From assembly GCF_004382795.1 (NCBI RefSeq), contig NZ_SMSG01000002.1, positions 124,001 to 188,000 on the forward strand: 64,000 nucleotides of DNA. The letters are read 5' to 3'. This DNA is from Cumulibacter soli. GTDB taxonomy: Bacteria > Actinomycetota > Actinomycetes > Mycobacteriales > Antricoccaceae. The position numbers were made by a program, and so were the translations under genes. Positions 44,428 to 54,801 of this stretch are shown one piece after another. Below the pieces are notes generated by a model. The model had not been told where the DNA came from. It saw only the letters and a program-made list of their open reading frames with translations, and searched no databases. The first letter of the stretch is position 1. Each line of letters opens with the position of its first letter.

Positions 44428-45206
44428 ACCTTTTCAAGTCCGAACTCCGCAAGTTCTTCTCCACCCGCACCTGGCTCTGGCTGCTGATCGGCACGGTGGC
44501 GATCGCGCTCATTCAGGTTGCCTTCATGCTCGCCGCCGCCGGCACGAAAGACTCATCGGGTATGCCGGTCTTCCCGGAGATCACTTCGCCCGATATGCAG
44601 GCGCTCGTCCTGTCCGCCCCGGCGTCGGCCACTATCTTCATCTCGATCCTGGGCATCCTGGCGGTCACCACCGAATACCGGCACGGCACCATCTCCACCA
44701 CGTACCTCGCCACACCGCACCGCTGGCAGGTGTTGGTGGCCAAGCTCGGCACCTACCTGCTGCTCGGTGTGCTGTACGCCGTCGTCGCGGCGATCTTCAC
44801 CGTTGTCCTCACCGCGATCTGGGTGGGCTCGGCCGGTGGCAGCCTGTCGCTAGGCGGCGACAACGCGAAGATCCTGATCGGCGCGACGGTCGCCGCTGCG
44901 CTGTACGGCGTGATCGGGGTTTCGGTCGGCGCGCTGATCCCTAACCAGATCGGCGCCGTCACCGGCTTCCTCGCGTACACCTTCGTCGTCGAGTCGATCC
45001 TGTCCGGGGTGCCTGCCACACAGGACACGATTTATCCGTACTTGCCCGGCGGCGCAGCGGCCGCGATGTACACCTACGCGGATATCCCCGGGGCCGGTGG
45101 TATCGACTATTTGGCGCCGGTCGCGGGAGGCTTCATCCTCGCTGGCTACGCGGTCGTGGTCGGCGCGCTGGCGTACGTCTTCTCCAGTCGCCGCGAGGTC
45201 ACGTGA
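44424..45206 (+). CDS. ABC-2 type transporter, permease
   Basis: Membrane component of 260 residues with six predicted helices, starting MNLFKSELRKFFSTRTWLWLL and containing an extracytoplasmic loop after the first helix. The EYRHGTISTTYLATPHRWQVLVAK segment is the cytoplasmic coupling region typical of ABC-2 permeases. Translation is coupled to the ATPase by the GTGA overlap. Confidence 0.92.
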   Translation: MNLFKSELRKFFSTRTWLWLLIGTVAIALIQVAFMLAAAGTKDSSGMPVFPEITSPDMQALVLSAPASATIFISILGILAVTTEYRHGTISTTYLATPHRWQVLVAKLGTYLLLGVLYAVVAAIFTVVLTAIWVGSAGGSLSLGGDNAKILIGATVAAALYGVIGVSVGALIPNQIGAVTGFLAYTFVVESILSGVPATQDTIYPYLPGGAAAAMYTYADIPGAGGIDYLAPVAGGFILAGYAVVVGALAYVFSSRREVT

Positions 45207-45380
45207 CCTGCGGTTTTGCCCGACGAATCACGGCGTGCGCCGCCCAAAAATCGACTTAAGTTGCGTGTGAGTGGGTGTCGTTCACACACCGAGGTACGAA
45301 GGGCGTAGCCTCGGACGTATCTATAGCGCTTTTCGCGCGGCAGCCGGATTCATCGACAAAGGAAAAGGCGATCTCGCATC

Positions 45381-48300
45381 GTGTCGACACAGCAGGAATC
45401 ACGACCTCCCCATGCATCCTCGAAGTCGGACTTCGGAACCAATGACTGGGTCATCGCAGACATGTACCAGCGGTTTTTGGAGTCCCCGGACAAGGTAGAC
45501 CCCGCGTGGCACGAGTTCTTTGCGGATTACAAGCCCAGTACGACCGATACGTCGTCCAACGGCGCATCGGCACCTGCCAGCCCTGCTCCGCCAACTCCGG
45601 TCCAGCCCAGCACGAGCGCACCGCAACCGGCGCCCGCTCAGCCACAGCGCACTTCGGCCGCACCCGAACCCACAACACCTGCGCCGAAGACGCCGGCAGC
45701 CAAGGCACCCGAGGCACAGGCCGCCTCGAAGCCGGCCCCGAAGAAGTCATCCACGCCGGTCCCTGAGGACGCCACCCTCGAACAGATCCGTGGCGCTAGC
45801 CGCACGATCGTCTCCAACATGGAGAATTCGCTGCAGATCCCGACCGCGACGTCAGTCCGTTCGGTCCCGGCGAAGCTGCTGTTCGACAACCGCATCGTGA
45901 TCAACAATCAGCTGGTCCGCGCCCGCGGCGGCAAGGTGTCCTTCACCCACATCATCGGGTACGCGCTGGTACAGGCGCTGAAGGACTTCCCGGAAATGAA
46001 TTACGCCTTCGGCGAGGTCGACGGCAAGCCGACGGTGATCAAGCCGGCGCACGTGGGCCTCGGTCTGGCCATCGATCTCGCGAAGCCGGACGGTTCGCGC
46101 ACGCTCGTCGTGGCCAGCATCAAGAACTGTGAGCAACTGGATTTCGCGCAGTTCCACGCCGCGTACGAGGATATTGTCCGACGCGCCCGCGCCAACAAAC
46201 TCACCCTGGAGGACTACCAGGGCACGACGATCTCGCTGACCAACCCGGGCACCGTCGGCACCAACCATTCGATGGCGCGGCTGATGAGCGGCCAAGGGGC
46301 GATCATCGGCGTCGGCAATATGGATTACCCGGCGGAGTTCCAGGGCATGAGCGAGTCGACGCTCACCGATCTCGGCGTCAGCAAGATCATGACGCTTACG
46401 TCGACGTACGACCACCGAATCATTCAAGGCGCGTACTCCGGCGATTACCTGCGTCGCCTGCACGGCCTGCTACTGGGCGACGATGGTTTCTACGACGAGA
46501 TCTTCCACTCGCTGCGCATCCCGTACGAGCCGGTCCGGTGGCTACCGGACATCACCAATACGCAAGATGGCCAGATCGACAAGGGCACCCGGATCATCGA
46601 GTTGATCGATGCCTACCGCACCAAGGGCCACCTGATGGCGGATACCGATCCGCTGAACTACCAGCAGCGCACCCACCCCGACCTCGACATTCGGACCCAT
46701 GACTTGACCTTGTGGGATCTGGATCGTGAGTTCCCGGTCGGCGGATTCGCCGGCAATCGCGTGATGAAGTTGCGCGACATTCTTGGCGTGCTGCGCGATG
46801 CGTACTGCCGCACCGTCGGTGTCGAATACATGCACATCACGGACCCCGAGGAACGCCGCTGGATTCAGGAGCGCATCGAGGGTGTCTCGGAGAAGATTCC
46901 GAACGAGTGGCAGAAACACATCCTCGGCCGACTGAACGCAGCCGAGGCGTTCGAGACCTTCCTGCAGACGAAGTTCGTCGGCCAGAAGCGGTTCTCGCTC
47001 GAAGGCGGCGAGACCGTGATTCCGCTGCTGGATTCGGTCCTGCAGCGCGCCGCCGAGGCCGAGTTGGACGAAGTGGCGATCGGTATGCCACACCGCGGCC
47101 GCCTGAATGTGCTGGCGAACACCGTCGGCAAGTCCTATGGCCAGATCTTCCGCGAGTTCGAGGGCAACATCGATCCGGCGACCGCGCACGGTTCCGGCGA
47201 CGTGAAGTACCACCTCGGCGCCGAAGGCGAGTTCACGCACCCGGTGAGCGGTCACTCGACGAGGGTGTCGCTGACCTCGAACCCGTCGCACCTGGAAACG
47301 GTGAACCCGGTACTGGAAGGTATCGTCCGGGCGAAGCAGGACAAGGTCAACAAGGGCGAGCAGGGCTTCACCGTGCTCCCGGTGCTGATGCACGGCGACT
47401 CGGCCTTCGCCGGCCAGGGCGTCGTCGCGGAGACCCTGAACCTGTCGCAGCTTCGCGGGTACCGCACCGGCGGCACCGTACACATCATCGTCAATAACCA
47501 GGTCGGATTCACCACCTCGCCTGCCGCCGCCCGCTCCTCGCTCTACTGCACGGACGTCGCTCGGATGGTGTCGGCGCCGATCTTCCACGTCAACGGCGAC
47601 GACCCCGAAGCCTGCGTTCGCGTGGCCCGACTGGCCGTCGAGTACCGCCTGGCGTTCAAGAAGGACGTCGTCATCGACATGCTGTGCTACCGCCGCCGCG
47701 GTCACAACGAAGGTGACGATCCGTCGATGACCCAGCCGCTGATGTACGACGTGATCGATGCCAAGCGCTCGGTGCGCAAGCTCTACACCGAAGCCTTGGT
47801 TGGCCGCGGCGACATTACGATGGACGAGGCAACTGAGGCCCTGCAGGATTTCCAGAAGCGTCTCGAGCAGGTCTTCGTGGAGACCCGCGAGGCTGCGCCG
47901 CCGTCCGGCACGAAGCCGGCGATGCCGCGACGCGACGACAGCGAGGTCGATACCGCCGTCTCGCCGGAAATCCTGAAGCGGATCGGCGACGTGCACGTTG
48001 CCTACCCCGACGGGTTCACGGTCCACCCGAAGTTGCAGAAGGTCGTCGAGCGACGCGCCGCAATGGTCACGCAGGGCGGGATCGATTGGGCCACCGGCGA
48101 GATCTTGGCTTTCGGTTCACTGCTCGACGAAGGTGTCCCGGTACGCCTGGCCGGTCAGGACTCGCGTCGCGGCACGTTCGTGCAGCGGCATGCCGTCCTG
48201 ATTGATCGGCATAATGGCGAGGAGTACACCCCGCTGTTGCACCTGGGCAAGGGTCAGGCCCGATTCTGGGTGTTCGACTCGCTACTGTCCGAATACGCCG

Positions 48301-49106
48301 CAATGGGTTTCGAATACGGCTACTCGGTGGAGAACAAGGACGCGCTGGTGCTGTGGGAGGCGCAGTTCGGCGACTTCGCCAACGGTGCCCAGTCGATCAT
48401 CGACGAGTACATCACCTCCGGCGAAGCCAAGTGGGGCCAGCGCTCGGGCGTCGTACTTATGCTGCCGCACGGCCACGAGGGTCAGGGCCCAGATCACTCA
48501 TCCGCCCGCATCGAGCGGTACCTGGCGATGTGCGCCGAGGACAACATGACGGTCGCCAACTGCAGCACCCCGGCGAACCACTTCCACATCCTGCGTCGGC
48601 ACGCGCTCGATGACATCCATCGCCCGATGGTGCTGTTCACGCCCAAGTCGCTGCTGCGCGCCAAGGCCGCGACCTCCGAGGTCTCGGACTTCACCGAGGG
48701 CGGCTTCCAGCACGTGATCGGCGACCCGGATGTCGATCCGGCGAAGGTCACTCGGGTATTGCTGGCCTCCGGCAAGATCAACTACGAACTCCTCGCCGCG
48801 CGCCAGAAGGCCGCCAAGGAGAACGTCGCGATACTTCGCGTGGAGCAGTTGTACCCGATTCCGGCCCAGCAGATCGCGACGGAACTCGCCAAGTACCCGA
48901 ACCTGCAGGAACTGTTCTGGGTGCAGGAGGAGCCGGCCAACATGGGCGCGTGGTCGTTCATGGCGATGAACCTGCAGGGTGACCTGCCCGCGGGCACGCC
49001 CCCGCTGCAGGGCATCTCGCGACCGGCCTCCGCCTCGCCGGCGGTCGGGTTCAAGACCGTACACGACAAGACGCAAGCGCAACTCATCGAGCGCGCGCTC
49101 GGCTAG
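45381..49106 (+). CDS. kgd: Multifunctional 2-oxoglutarate metabolism enzyme Kgd (E1o with fused E2-type domain)
   Basis: Fused 2-oxoglutarate dehydrogenase component of 1241 residues. Residues 20-50 ([20 protein letters not shown]) form the E1 N-terminal helix, 50-128 a Pro/Ala linker, about 130-370 an acyltransferase E2 domain with the catalytic TYDHRIIQG (His near 344), and the rest is a thiamine-diphosphate E1 with [11 protein letters not shown] and [11 protein letters not shown]. No lipoyl domain is fused, so the lipoyl partner is encoded elsewhere. It supplies succinyl-CoA to the TCA cycle. The start is GTG at 45381. The 174 bases upstream hold no gene and probably its promoter. Confidence 0.97.
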   Translation: MSTQQESRPPHASSKSDFGTNDWVIADMYQRFLESPDKVDPAWHEFFADYKPSTTDTSSNGASAPASPAPPTPVQPSTSAPQPAPAQPQRTSAAPEPTTPAPKTPAAKAPEAQAASKPAPKKSSTPVPEDATLEQIRGASRTIVSNMENSLQIPTATSVRSVPAKLLFDNRIVINNQLVRARGGKVSFTHIIGYALVQALKDFPEMNYAFGEVDGKPTVIKPAHVGLGLAIDLAKPDGSRTLVVASIKNCEQLDFAQFHAAYEDIVRRARANKLTLEDYQGTTISLTNPGTVGTNHSMARLMSGQGAIIGVGNMDYPAEFQGMSESTLTDLGVSKIMTLTSTYDHRIIQGAYSGDYLRRLHGLLLGDDGFYDEIFHSLRIPYEPVRWLPDITNTQDGQIDKGTRIIELIDAYRTKGHLMADTDPLNYQQRTHPDLDIRTHDLTLWDLDREFPVGGFAGNRVMKLRDILGVLRDAYCRTVGVEYMHITDPEERRWIQERIEGVSEKIPNEWQKHILGRLNAAEAFETFLQTKFVGQKRFSLEGGETVIPLLDSVLQRAAEAELDEVAIGMPHRGRLNVLANTVGKSYGQIFREFEGNIDPATAHGSGDVKYHLGAEGEFTHPVSGHSTRVSLTSNPSHLETVNPVLEGIVRAKQDKVNKGEQGFTVLPVLMHGDSAFAGQGVVAETLNLSQLRGYRTGGTVHIIVNNQVGFTTSPAAARSSLYCTDVARMVSAPIFHVNGDDPEACVRVARLAVEYRLAFKKDVVIDMLCYRRRGHNEGDDPSMTQPLMYDVIDAKRSVRKLYTEALVGRGDITMDEATEALQDFQKRLEQVFVETREAAPPSGTKPAMPRRDDSEVDTAVSPEILKRIGDVHVAYPDGFTVHPKLQKVVERRAAMVTQGGIDWATGEILAFGSLLDEGVPVRLAGQDSRRGTFVQRHAVLIDRHNGEEYTPLLHLGKGQARFWVFDSLLSEYAAMGFEYGYSVENKDALVLWEAQFGDFANGAQSIIDEYITSGEAKWGQRSGVVLMLPHGHEGQGPDHSSARIERYLAMCAEDNMTVANCSTPANHFHILRRHALDDIHRPMVLFTPKSLLRAKAATSEVSDFTEGGFQHVIGDPDVDPAKVTRVLLASGKINYELLAARQKAAKENVAILRVEQLYPIPAQQIATELAKYPNLQELFWVQEEPANMGAWSFMAMNLQGDLPAGTPPLQGISRPASASPAVGFKTVHDKTQAQLIERALG

Positions 49107-49152
49107 TCAAGTTCGAGTTCATCGAACCAGAAGCACCACACGAGGTTAGGCA

Positions 49153-49329
49153 ATGTATTTCACCGACCGCGGGATCGAGGAACTTCAACAGCGGCGCGAG
49201 GACGAAGACCTCAGCGTCGACTGGGTGTGCGACAAGATGAGGACGTTCGTCGATCTGCATCCGCAGTTCGAGAACGCTATCGATCAGTTCGCCGTGTTCC
49301 TCGCCCGCGACGATGAGGACGACGACTAA
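49153..49329 (+). CDS. DUF6104 family small protein
   Basis: Protein of 58 residues, MYFTDRGIEELQQRRED to a very acidic end RDDEDDD. It matches the DUF6104 pattern, including WVCDKMRTFVDLHPQFE, and families of this type lie directly downstream of kgd in actinomycetes. The function is unknown; the acidic, helical build and fixed neighbourhood suggest a link with the 2-oxoglutarate dehydrogenase complex, which is inference. A short AGG precedes the ATG. Confidence 0.85.
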   Translation: MYFTDRGIEELQQRREDEDLSVDWVCDKMRTFVDLHPQFENAIDQFAVFLARDDEDDD

Positions 49330-49347
49330 GAGACTCGACACCTTGAA

Positions 49348-49391
49348 AACGGCTGGGGCCGGAACGCAACTGCGTTCCGGCCCCAGCCGTT
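49348..49391. terminator. Bidirectional terminator between the kgd unit and malic enzyme
   Basis: Perfect 21-base arms (left arm starting AACGGCTGGGGCC) separated by only two bases lie between convergent genes. In practice the loop will open by a few pairs. Confidence 0.9.
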
Positions 49392-49412
49392 GGAATGGCT
49401 ATTGGTCAGCGG

Positions 49413-50603
49413 TTAGCGGATGACCCATTCTGCTTTGCCGGTCTCCCACGCCTTACGCACAGCCTCGGTGACCGCCGGGACGACGCGCGGATCAAACGGA
49501 TCCGGAATGACCTTCTCCGCGGACATTTCGTCGAGCACGACATCCGCGATCGCGACGGCGGCGGCGATCTTCATTTCTTCGGTGATCTTCGTGGCGCCAG
49601 CCTCGAAAGCACCCTTGAAGATGCCCGGGAACGCCAGCACGTTATTGATCTGGTTCGGAAAGTCCGAGCGACCGGTGGCCACGACCCGCGCGTACTTGTG
49701 CGCAATATCGGGGTGAATCTCGGGGGTCGGGTTGGACAGCGCAAAGATGATCGGATCGTGGTTCATCGATGCAATCGCCTCTTCGCTGATCGTCGAACCG
49801 GACAGTCCGATGAAGCAGTCCTTGCCCGCGAGGACCTCTTCGGTCGAGCCGCGCACACCTTCATGGTTCGTCCACGACAACAACCCTTGCTTGACCGGGC
49901 TCAGGTCGTGCCGCCACGGGTGAATCGCGCCCTTGGAGTCGGTCAGGATGATGTCGCGCACGCCAGTGGCGTACAGCATCTTCGCGCACGCGATCCCGGA
50001 GGCTCCCGCGCCGGCGATAACGATGCGCATCTCGCCGTCCTGGCGCCCGGACAGCATCCGCGCGTTACGCAATGCAGCGGTGACCACGGTGGCCGTACCG
50101 TGCTGGTCGTCGTGCATGACCGGGATGTCGAGTTCTTCCTTGAGTCGATCCTCGATCTCGAAGCACCGCGGCGCCGAAATGTCCTCCAGGTTGATACCGC
50201 CGAAGGACGGCGCGATCGCCTTGACAGCCGCAACGATCTCATCGGGGTCTTTCGTGTCCAGCACGATCGGGAACGAGTCAATACCGGCGAACTGTTTGAA
50301 CAGCCCAGCCTTCCCCTCCATAACCGGCAGGGACGCCTCGGCGCCGATATCACCGAGTCCGAGCACCGCGGTACCGTCGGAAATCACAGCCACGGTACGG
50401 GAGGCCGACGTGTACTTGAGTTTCTCGGTCGGATAGTCGGCGATACGCGTGCATACCTCTGCGACACCCGGCGAGTAGACCTTGGACAGAACATCGACCG
50501 AGTCGATGGGTGCCTTGAGCTCTACCGAGATCTTGCCGTGGTCGTGCGCGTCAAAAATCGGCTGCAAACTCGGATCGATGGCTGGGGGTTCTGGGTACTT
50601 CAC
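49413..50603 (-). CDS. NAD(P)-dependent malic enzyme
   Basis: Oxidative decarboxylase of malate to pyruvate and CO2 (396 residues). It is the short MaeB-like form without a phosphotransacetylase domain. Motifs include VYSPGVAEVC, GLGDIGAEASLPVMEGKAGL, DDQHGTATV near the metal site, the Rossmann IAGAGASGIACAK and SNPTPEI. Cofactor preference cannot be assigned from sequence alone. It is convergent with the kgd/DUF6104 unit. Confidence 0.95.
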   Translation of the reverse strand: MKYPEPPAIDPSLQPIFDAHDHGKISVELKAPIDSVDVLSKVYSPGVAEVCTRIADYPTEKLKYTSASRTVAVISDGTAVLGLGDIGAEASLPVMEGKAGLFKQFAGIDSFPIVLDTKDPDEIVAAVKAIAPSFGGINLEDISAPRCFEIEDRLKEELDIPVMHDDQHGTATVVTAALRNARMLSGRQDGEMRIVIAGAGASGIACAKMLYATGVRDIILTDSKGAIHPWRHDLSPVKQGLLSWTNHEGVRGSTEEVLAGKDCFIGLSGSTISEEAIASMNHDPIIFALSNPTPEIHPDIAHKYARVVATGRSDFPNQINNVLAFPGIFKGAFEAGATKITEEMKIAAAVAIADVVLDEMSAEKVIPDPFDPRVVPAVTEAVRKAWETGKAEWVIR

Positions 50604-50734
50604 GTCTCTCCTTCAGACAGGACACAATAAGGCATCAGGGCAGTTCCACTACGACGGGTGAGCCGAGCTCAGCGCTCGCGGAGGTTGTCCGAGCCAGTGC
50701 GCTATCTCTAATCGTCGCACAGCCGCCGAACCGG

Positions 50735-50740
50735 TAGGTT
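50735..50740 (+). promoter_or_regulatory. Putative -10 element (TAGGTT) for the RmlC-like gene
   Basis: TAGGTT ends 6 bases before the ATG at 50747, a leaderless arrangement. Confidence 0.5.
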
Positions 50741-50746
50741 GTGGGC

Positions 50747-51358
50747 ATGGACGTACGCGATCTGAAGTTCCCCGGGATCCTTGAGTTCACTCCCAAGGTG
50801 TTCCCCGACGACCGAGGCATCTTCTTGGAATGTTTCCGCGCGGAGCCGTTGGAGGAGAAACTCGGGCATCGCCTCAACCTGGTGCAGGCCAACCACTCGG
50901 TATCCAAGAAGGGCACCGTTCGCGGTATCCATTACGCGTTGGTCCCCCCAGGCCAGGCCAAGTACGTGTACTGCCCGCAGGGCTCCTTCCTGGACATCGT
51001 GGTGGACATTCGCGAGGGCTCGCCCACGTTCGGTGAAGTTGACGTGGTCAAGTTGGACTCCGAAGACCACCGCGCTATCTACGTGTCCGAAGGCATCGGA
51101 CATACCGTTGTCGCCCTGGAAGACAACTCATCGCTGATCTACCTCTGCTCGGCCGGCTACAACCCTCAACTGGAGAAGGGGCTCAATCCCCTGGATCCCG
51201 CGTTGAACCTCCCGATCCCCCAGGACTTGGACCTCCTCCTCTCACCCAAGGACACCGCGGCGCCGACCCTCGCCGAGGCCAAATCACACGGGCTGCTGCC
51301 CTCGTACGAGGAGTGCGAACGCTGGTACGCGAAGCTGCGCGCCGACAACGCGAGCTAG
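50747..51358 (+). CDS. dTDP-4-dehydrorhamnose 3,5-epimerase family protein
   Basis: Cupin-fold sugar epimerase of 203 residues. The RmlC motifs are VFPDDRGIFLECFRAE, NHSVSKKGTVRGIHY (catalytic His in RGIHY) and VSEGIGHTVVALEDNSSLIYLCSAGYNP. In family members the enzyme acts on dTDP-4-keto-6-deoxyglucose in L-rhamnose synthesis; here no rmlA, B or D is adjacent, so the exact sugar is open. The start at 50747 rather than the in-frame GTG at 50741 is favoured by the -10 spacing. Convergence: none, it runs in the same direction as psd. Confidence 0.9.
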   Translation: MDVRDLKFPGILEFTPKVFPDDRGIFLECFRAEPLEEKLGHRLNLVQANHSVSKKGTVRGIHYALVPPGQAKYVYCPQGSFLDIVVDIREGSPTFGEVDVVKLDSEDHRAIYVSEGIGHTVVALEDNSSLIYLCSAGYNPQLEKGLNPLDPALNLPIPQDLDLLLSPKDTAAPTLAEAKSHGLLPSYEECERWYAKLRADNAS

Positions 51359-51366
51359 CACCGCGT

Positions 51367-51372
51367 TAGGCT
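51367..51372 (+). promoter_or_regulatory. Putative -10 element (TAGGCT) for psd
   Basis: TAGGCT ends 7 bases before the GTG at 51380, so the psd mRNA could be leaderless. Confidence 0.5.
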
Positions 51373-51379
51373 GGTAATC

Positions 51380-52057
51380 GTGAAGATCGACAAGGACGCC
51401 GCCCCGTTCACCGCGCTAGCCGCAGTGCCGGCGGTGATCGCCGCCGCTACCGGCCACCGCCGGGTCGCCGCCGGATTCGGCGTGCTCGCCGCGGGGGTGA
51501 CCGCGTTCTTCAGAGACCCCTCCCGCTTCCCCGACCTCGGACAGCACATCGATCCGAGCATCGTGATCGCTCCCGCGGATGGGCGAGTCATGTACGCCGG
51601 TGCGGCACAACCCGGCGTATCCCCGGATGGCGACTGGAACCAGGTGAGTATCTTCTTGTCGCTTCTCGACGTGCATATCAATCGCGCGCCGTACGGCGGA
51701 CGGATCACCAAGAGCGAGCACCGTCCGGGCCGTTTCCTGGCGGCATTCAAGAACGAGAGTGCGACCCAGAACGAAATGACCGAGCTCGTCGTCGAGCAAG
51801 ACGTCGACGGACAGCGACGGGTCGTCGTGTTCCGACAAATCGTCGGCCTGCTCGCCCGGCGGGTAGTCACGCGGGTCAGCCCGGGGGACGTCGTGCATAC
51901 CGGTCAGCGCATCGGCCTGATGAAGTTCGGATCGCGGATGGACATTTTCGTGCCATCGTCGGTACCGCTGTTGGTGGCTTCCGGCGACAGGGTGATTGCC
52001 GGCGAGTCCACCCTCGCTCGGTGGGCCCCGCAGGCGGAGCGTCCGTTTGATGGCTAG
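51380..52057 (+). CDS. psd: Phosphatidylserine decarboxylase
   Basis: Membrane-associated pyruvoyl enzyme (225 residues) making phosphatidylethanolamine. It is the short type: hydrophobic N terminus, APADGRV (Asp67), the SLLDVHINRAPYGG motif with His99, and the self-cleavage site KFGSRMD, where the chain is cut before Ser185, which becomes the pyruvoyl group. It overlaps pssA by 8 bases, so decarboxylase and the enzyme that makes its substrate are co-expressed. Confidence 0.96.
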   Translation: MKIDKDAAPFTALAAVPAVIAAATGHRRVAAGFGVLAAGVTAFFRDPSRFPDLGQHIDPSIVIAPADGRVMYAGAAQPGVSPDGDWNQVSIFLSLLDVHINRAPYGGRITKSEHRPGRFLAAFKNESATQNEMTELVVEQDVDGQRRVVVFRQIVGLLARRVVTRVSPGDVVHTGQRIGLMKFGSRMDIFVPSSVPLLVASGDRVIAGESTLARWAPQAERPFDG

Positions 52058-53096
52058 CACCGACGACCCCGGCAGTAGTACCACCGGGCGGGTCCGCAGT
52101 GCCCTACGCCGCAGCCGGCGCGGGTTCCGATTAATTTCGCAATCTGGCGCACGTGTGGTCTCCCCCGCCCGACTGCGTGGTGCCGCGCGCTGGCGGGCGA
52201 TGCTACCGAGCCTGTTCACACTCGCGAACATGGTCTGCGGTTTCTCGGCCGTACTGCTGTCGTTTCAAGGTGAGTTCGTCACCGCCGCCGTACTCATCGG
52301 CGTCGCGATCGTGCTGGACATCCTCGATGGAGCAGTAGCGCGTGCCGTCGGGGCAATCACCCCGTTCGGCCTCCAGTTCGACTCGCTGTCGGACTTGATC
52401 TCATTCGGCATCGGACCGGCGATCCTGTTACACACGTGGGGCTTCGGCACGCACGGCGTACTCGCGTGGATCGTGCCGCTGATCTGGCTCGCTTGCGCCG
52501 CATTCCGACTCGCCCGCTTCAATGTGACGATCGACCCGCTCGCCGATAAGCGTTACTTCATCGGTCTAGCCAGTCCCGGTGCCGCAGGCGTAATCCTGGC
52601 GTCGGTATTCCTCTACGACCCACCATTCACCGGTGCCGCAGCGCTGCTCCCGGTCGTGGTCGGAGTACTGCCGGCGATACTCATGATCTCCTCGTACCGG
52701 TTCATGTCCTTTCGGATGCTGCTGGCCCCGACCGGCAACCTGATCTACGTCTCGATCGCGATGCTCGTGCTCGTCGTGCTCGGGTTCGCGACCTATCCGG
52801 CCCTCACGGGCGCGATCGTCGCGTACGGATATGTCCTCGTCTGCCCGCTGGGGTGGATCACCGCCCCGGTGCGCCGCCGTCTGTTCGGTCCGCAGTCCGT
52901 GGCGCCGCCACGGCACAAACTTCCGTCGGTGCTGTTCCCCGAGGACAACGAGGAGCAGGACGACGGCTTCGATTACGAGGACGACGAGGAAGCGCAGTCG
53001 GCCGAACTGTTCGGCGAGGCGGCCACGATCTCGGCCGAGTCCGCGACGCCTGAGACCGACCCGTCACCGCAACCCGGCGCGGACTCGCAGCGCTGA
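52050..53096 (+). CDS. pssA: CDP-diacylglycerol-serine O-phosphatidyltransferase
   Basis: Membrane phospholipid synthase (348 residues) forming phosphatidylserine. The CDP-alcohol phosphotransferase motif is complete: DG-AV-AR, then G after eight residues, then two aspartates (DILDGAVARA ... FGLQFDSLSD). About eight membrane helices follow a basic N terminus. The last 60 residues are an acidic, Glu/Asp-rich disordered tail (DNEEQDDGFDYEDDEE), longer than the catalytic fold needs. The ATG at 52050 lies inside the end of psd. Confidence 0.95.
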   Translation: MASTDDPGSSTTGRVRSALRRSRRGFRLISQSGARVVSPARLRGAARWRAMLPSLFTLANMVCGFSAVLLSFQGEFVTAAVLIGVAIVLDILDGAVARAVGAITPFGLQFDSLSDLISFGIGPAILLHTWGFGTHGVLAWIVPLIWLACAAFRLARFNVTIDPLADKRYFIGLASPGAAGVILASVFLYDPPFTGAAALLPVVVGVLPAILMISSYRFMSFRMLLAPTGNLIYVSIAMLVLVVLGFATYPALTGAIVAYGYVLVCPLGWITAPVRRRLFGPQSVAPPRHKLPSVLFPEDNEEQDDGFDYEDDEEAQSAELFGEAATISAESATPETDPSPQPGADSQR

Positions 53097-53132
53097 GCGC
53101 CACCGCAGACGACGAATTAGCGGTCGTGGGCG

Positions 53133-53615
53133 CTAGACGTCCCGGTTGTACGCCTCGCGCACCGGCTTCGAGAACAGCAACACCAGCAGGACGATTGCGA
53201 CTGCCAGCAGCGGTACGCCGACTGCGGTGTTGCCGAGGGTGAACGCGATCGACCAACTGACCGGCACCAAAGCAAGTTGGATCACGATCGTCGGCACCCG
53301 CGGCCACACATCGACCCGCCAGAACCCGAAACCCATCCGCAACAGCAGGAGGCCGGCGAGGATGACGAACACCGCCCCGGTCAATGAGGCGGTCTCGTCC
53401 GTGGGGTCACCAGTCAGCGTCAGGTAGATCCAGACAATGCCGGCGCCGAGGGCGACGAGCCCCTCCAGAGCGACCAGCGCCGCGACGGCAATGAGTTGAC
53501 GGGTCCGATAACTGCCCGCCTCGTAGTTCCACGGACGCAGCGGCTTATCGACCGTATCGTCGCTGCTCTGGTGGTGAGGTGCGTCATCTTGGGCATTCTC
53601 GGCATCATCGGGCAC
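53133..53615 (-). CDS. Hypothetical four-helix membrane protein
   Basis: Protein of 160 residues: a polar N-terminal 38 residues (PDDAENAQDDAPHH), then four predicted membrane helices (LIAVAALVALEGLVALGAGIV, LTGAVFVILAGLLLLRMGF, TIVIQLALVPVSWSIAFTL, VGVPLLAVAIVLLVLLF). No family recognised; layouts of this kind are widespread in actinomycetes. It converges on pssA and is divergent from the lipid kinase gene, with 35 bases between the starts. Confidence 0.7.
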   Translation of the reverse strand: MPDDAENAQDDAPHHQSSDDTVDKPLRPWNYEAGSYRTRQLIAVAALVALEGLVALGAGIVWIYLTLTGDPTDETASLTGAVFVILAGLLLLRMGFGFWRVDVWPRVPTIVIQLALVPVSWSIAFTLGNTAVGVPLLAVAIVLLVLLFSKPVREAYNRDV

Positions 53616-53636
53616 GCTCTCCAGGGTACCGACCGC

Positions 53637-53642
53637 TACTGT
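53637..53642 (+). promoter_or_regulatory. Putative -10 element (TACTGT) for the diacylglycerol kinase gene
   Basis: TACTGT ends 8 bases before the ATG at 53651; weaker than the other leaderless candidates. Confidence 0.4.
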
Positions 53643-53650
53643 TGGTGATC

Positions 53651-54571
53651 ATGCGCGCTCTTCTGGTCACGAACCCAAAGGCGACCGCGACCTCCCCTCG
53701 AGTACGGGACGTCATCATCAACGCATTGAGCGCGCACACCCAACTCGAGGTCGCGCACACCGACCATCGCGGGCATGCGATCGAGCTCGGCGCTCGAGCG
53801 ACCGACCAGCGTTATGACCTGGTCATCGCGCTCGGCGGCGATGGGACCGTCAACGAACTGGTCAACGGGCTGCTGACGCGCGGCGCGGGCCCGCACGTAC
53901 CTGCGCTCGCCGCGGTCCCCGGTGGGTCGGCGAACGTTTTCGCACGGACCCTCGGTACCTCCAACGACCCGATCGAGGCCACCGGTCAGCTGCTCGAGGC
54001 ACTGGCAGCAGGCCGCGAGCGCCACATCAGTTTGGGGCAGATGGAAGGCCGTTGGTTCGTGTTCACCGCCGGTATCGGGTTCGATGCCGCCGTCGTGCAC
54101 GGCGTAGAGCTGCGTCGCGGTGACGGGCGCAAAGCTAGCCCCAACCTGTATGCCCGCACCGCGGTGCGGGACTTTTTCGCCAGCACGCGACGACGTACCC
54201 GACTGACGGTCAGTACCGCCCACGGCGTCGTCGCGGACGACGCGTTTCTGTGCGTGGCGACCAACACCACCCCGTGGACGTACTACAAGAAGCGTCCCGT
54301 CCAGCTCACTCCGGAGGCGTCGTACGACAGCGGCCTGGACCTGTTCGCGCTCGGCAAGGTCGGCCCGATAGCGATCGGGCGCCTGCTGTGGCAGGTCACG
54401 CGCGCCGAGCCGAACCCACACGGTCGGCGAGCGACGCTGCTGCACGATCTCGCGGGCCTACAGATCACTGCGCAGGCGCCGGTACCGGTTCAGGTGGACG
54501 GTGACTACGCCGGCGACTTCGAGCGAGTGCGACTCGACAGTGTGCCGAATGCCCTTCGCGTCATCTGCTGA
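53651..54571 (+). CDS. Diacylglycerol kinase family lipid kinase
   Basis: Soluble or peripheral lipid kinase of 306 residues. The DAGK catalytic motif ALGGDGTVNELVNGL and the nucleotide loop VPGGSANVFARTLG are clear, as is the N-terminal VTNPKATATSPRV that pairs with them and the C-terminal VQVDGDYAGDF. The family phosphorylates diacylglycerol or related lipids, recycling lipid anchors. The longer frame from 53579 is not favoured. It lies upstream of whiB1, with about 230 bases between. Confidence 0.93.
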   Translation: MRALLVTNPKATATSPRVRDVIINALSAHTQLEVAHTDHRGHAIELGARATDQRYDLVIALGGDGTVNELVNGLLTRGAGPHVPALAAVPGGSANVFARTLGTSNDPIEATGQLLEALAAGRERHISLGQMEGRWFVFTAGIGFDAAVVHGVELRRGDGRKASPNLYARTAVRDFFASTRRRTRLTVSTAHGVVADDAFLCVATNTTPWTYYKKRPVQLTPEASYDSGLDLFALGKVGPIAIGRLLWQVTRAEPNPHGRRATLLHDLAGLQITAQAPVPVQVDGDYAGDFERVRLDSVPNALRVIC

Positions 54572-54801
54572 AGCATCCGACATCATTCGGTCGCGCGCCC
54601 AAATTCGCCGGACACGGGTGTCAAGCACAGACCAGGGGGTTTTATCTCACAGGGGTATAGCGGCAAAAATGGCCTTTACGACTGGCACATGCCGCGGGTG
54701 CGGGCCAGAATAGTGTGTCAGCACATTGGATGAGACACCGGCCCCCGGATTTACCGGGAACACCTGTGCCGGCCCCCTCATAGCCGCAGGTAGGAGTGAA
54801 T
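54572..54801. other. 230-base region upstream of whiB1
   Basis: No gene is seen. It contains short inverted repeats, including GTGTC/GACAC (54717-54740) and CCCGG/CCGGG around ATTTA (about 54746-54760), and ends in GGAG 5 bases before the whiB1 ATG. The unusually long leader is consistent with regulated expression of a WhiB1-type protein, but no transcription-factor site was identified with confidence. Confidence 0.5.

Noticed and set aside
46542-48026. 494-codon open frame opposite kgd
   Set aside because: Antisense shadow of the E1 domain, no motifs.
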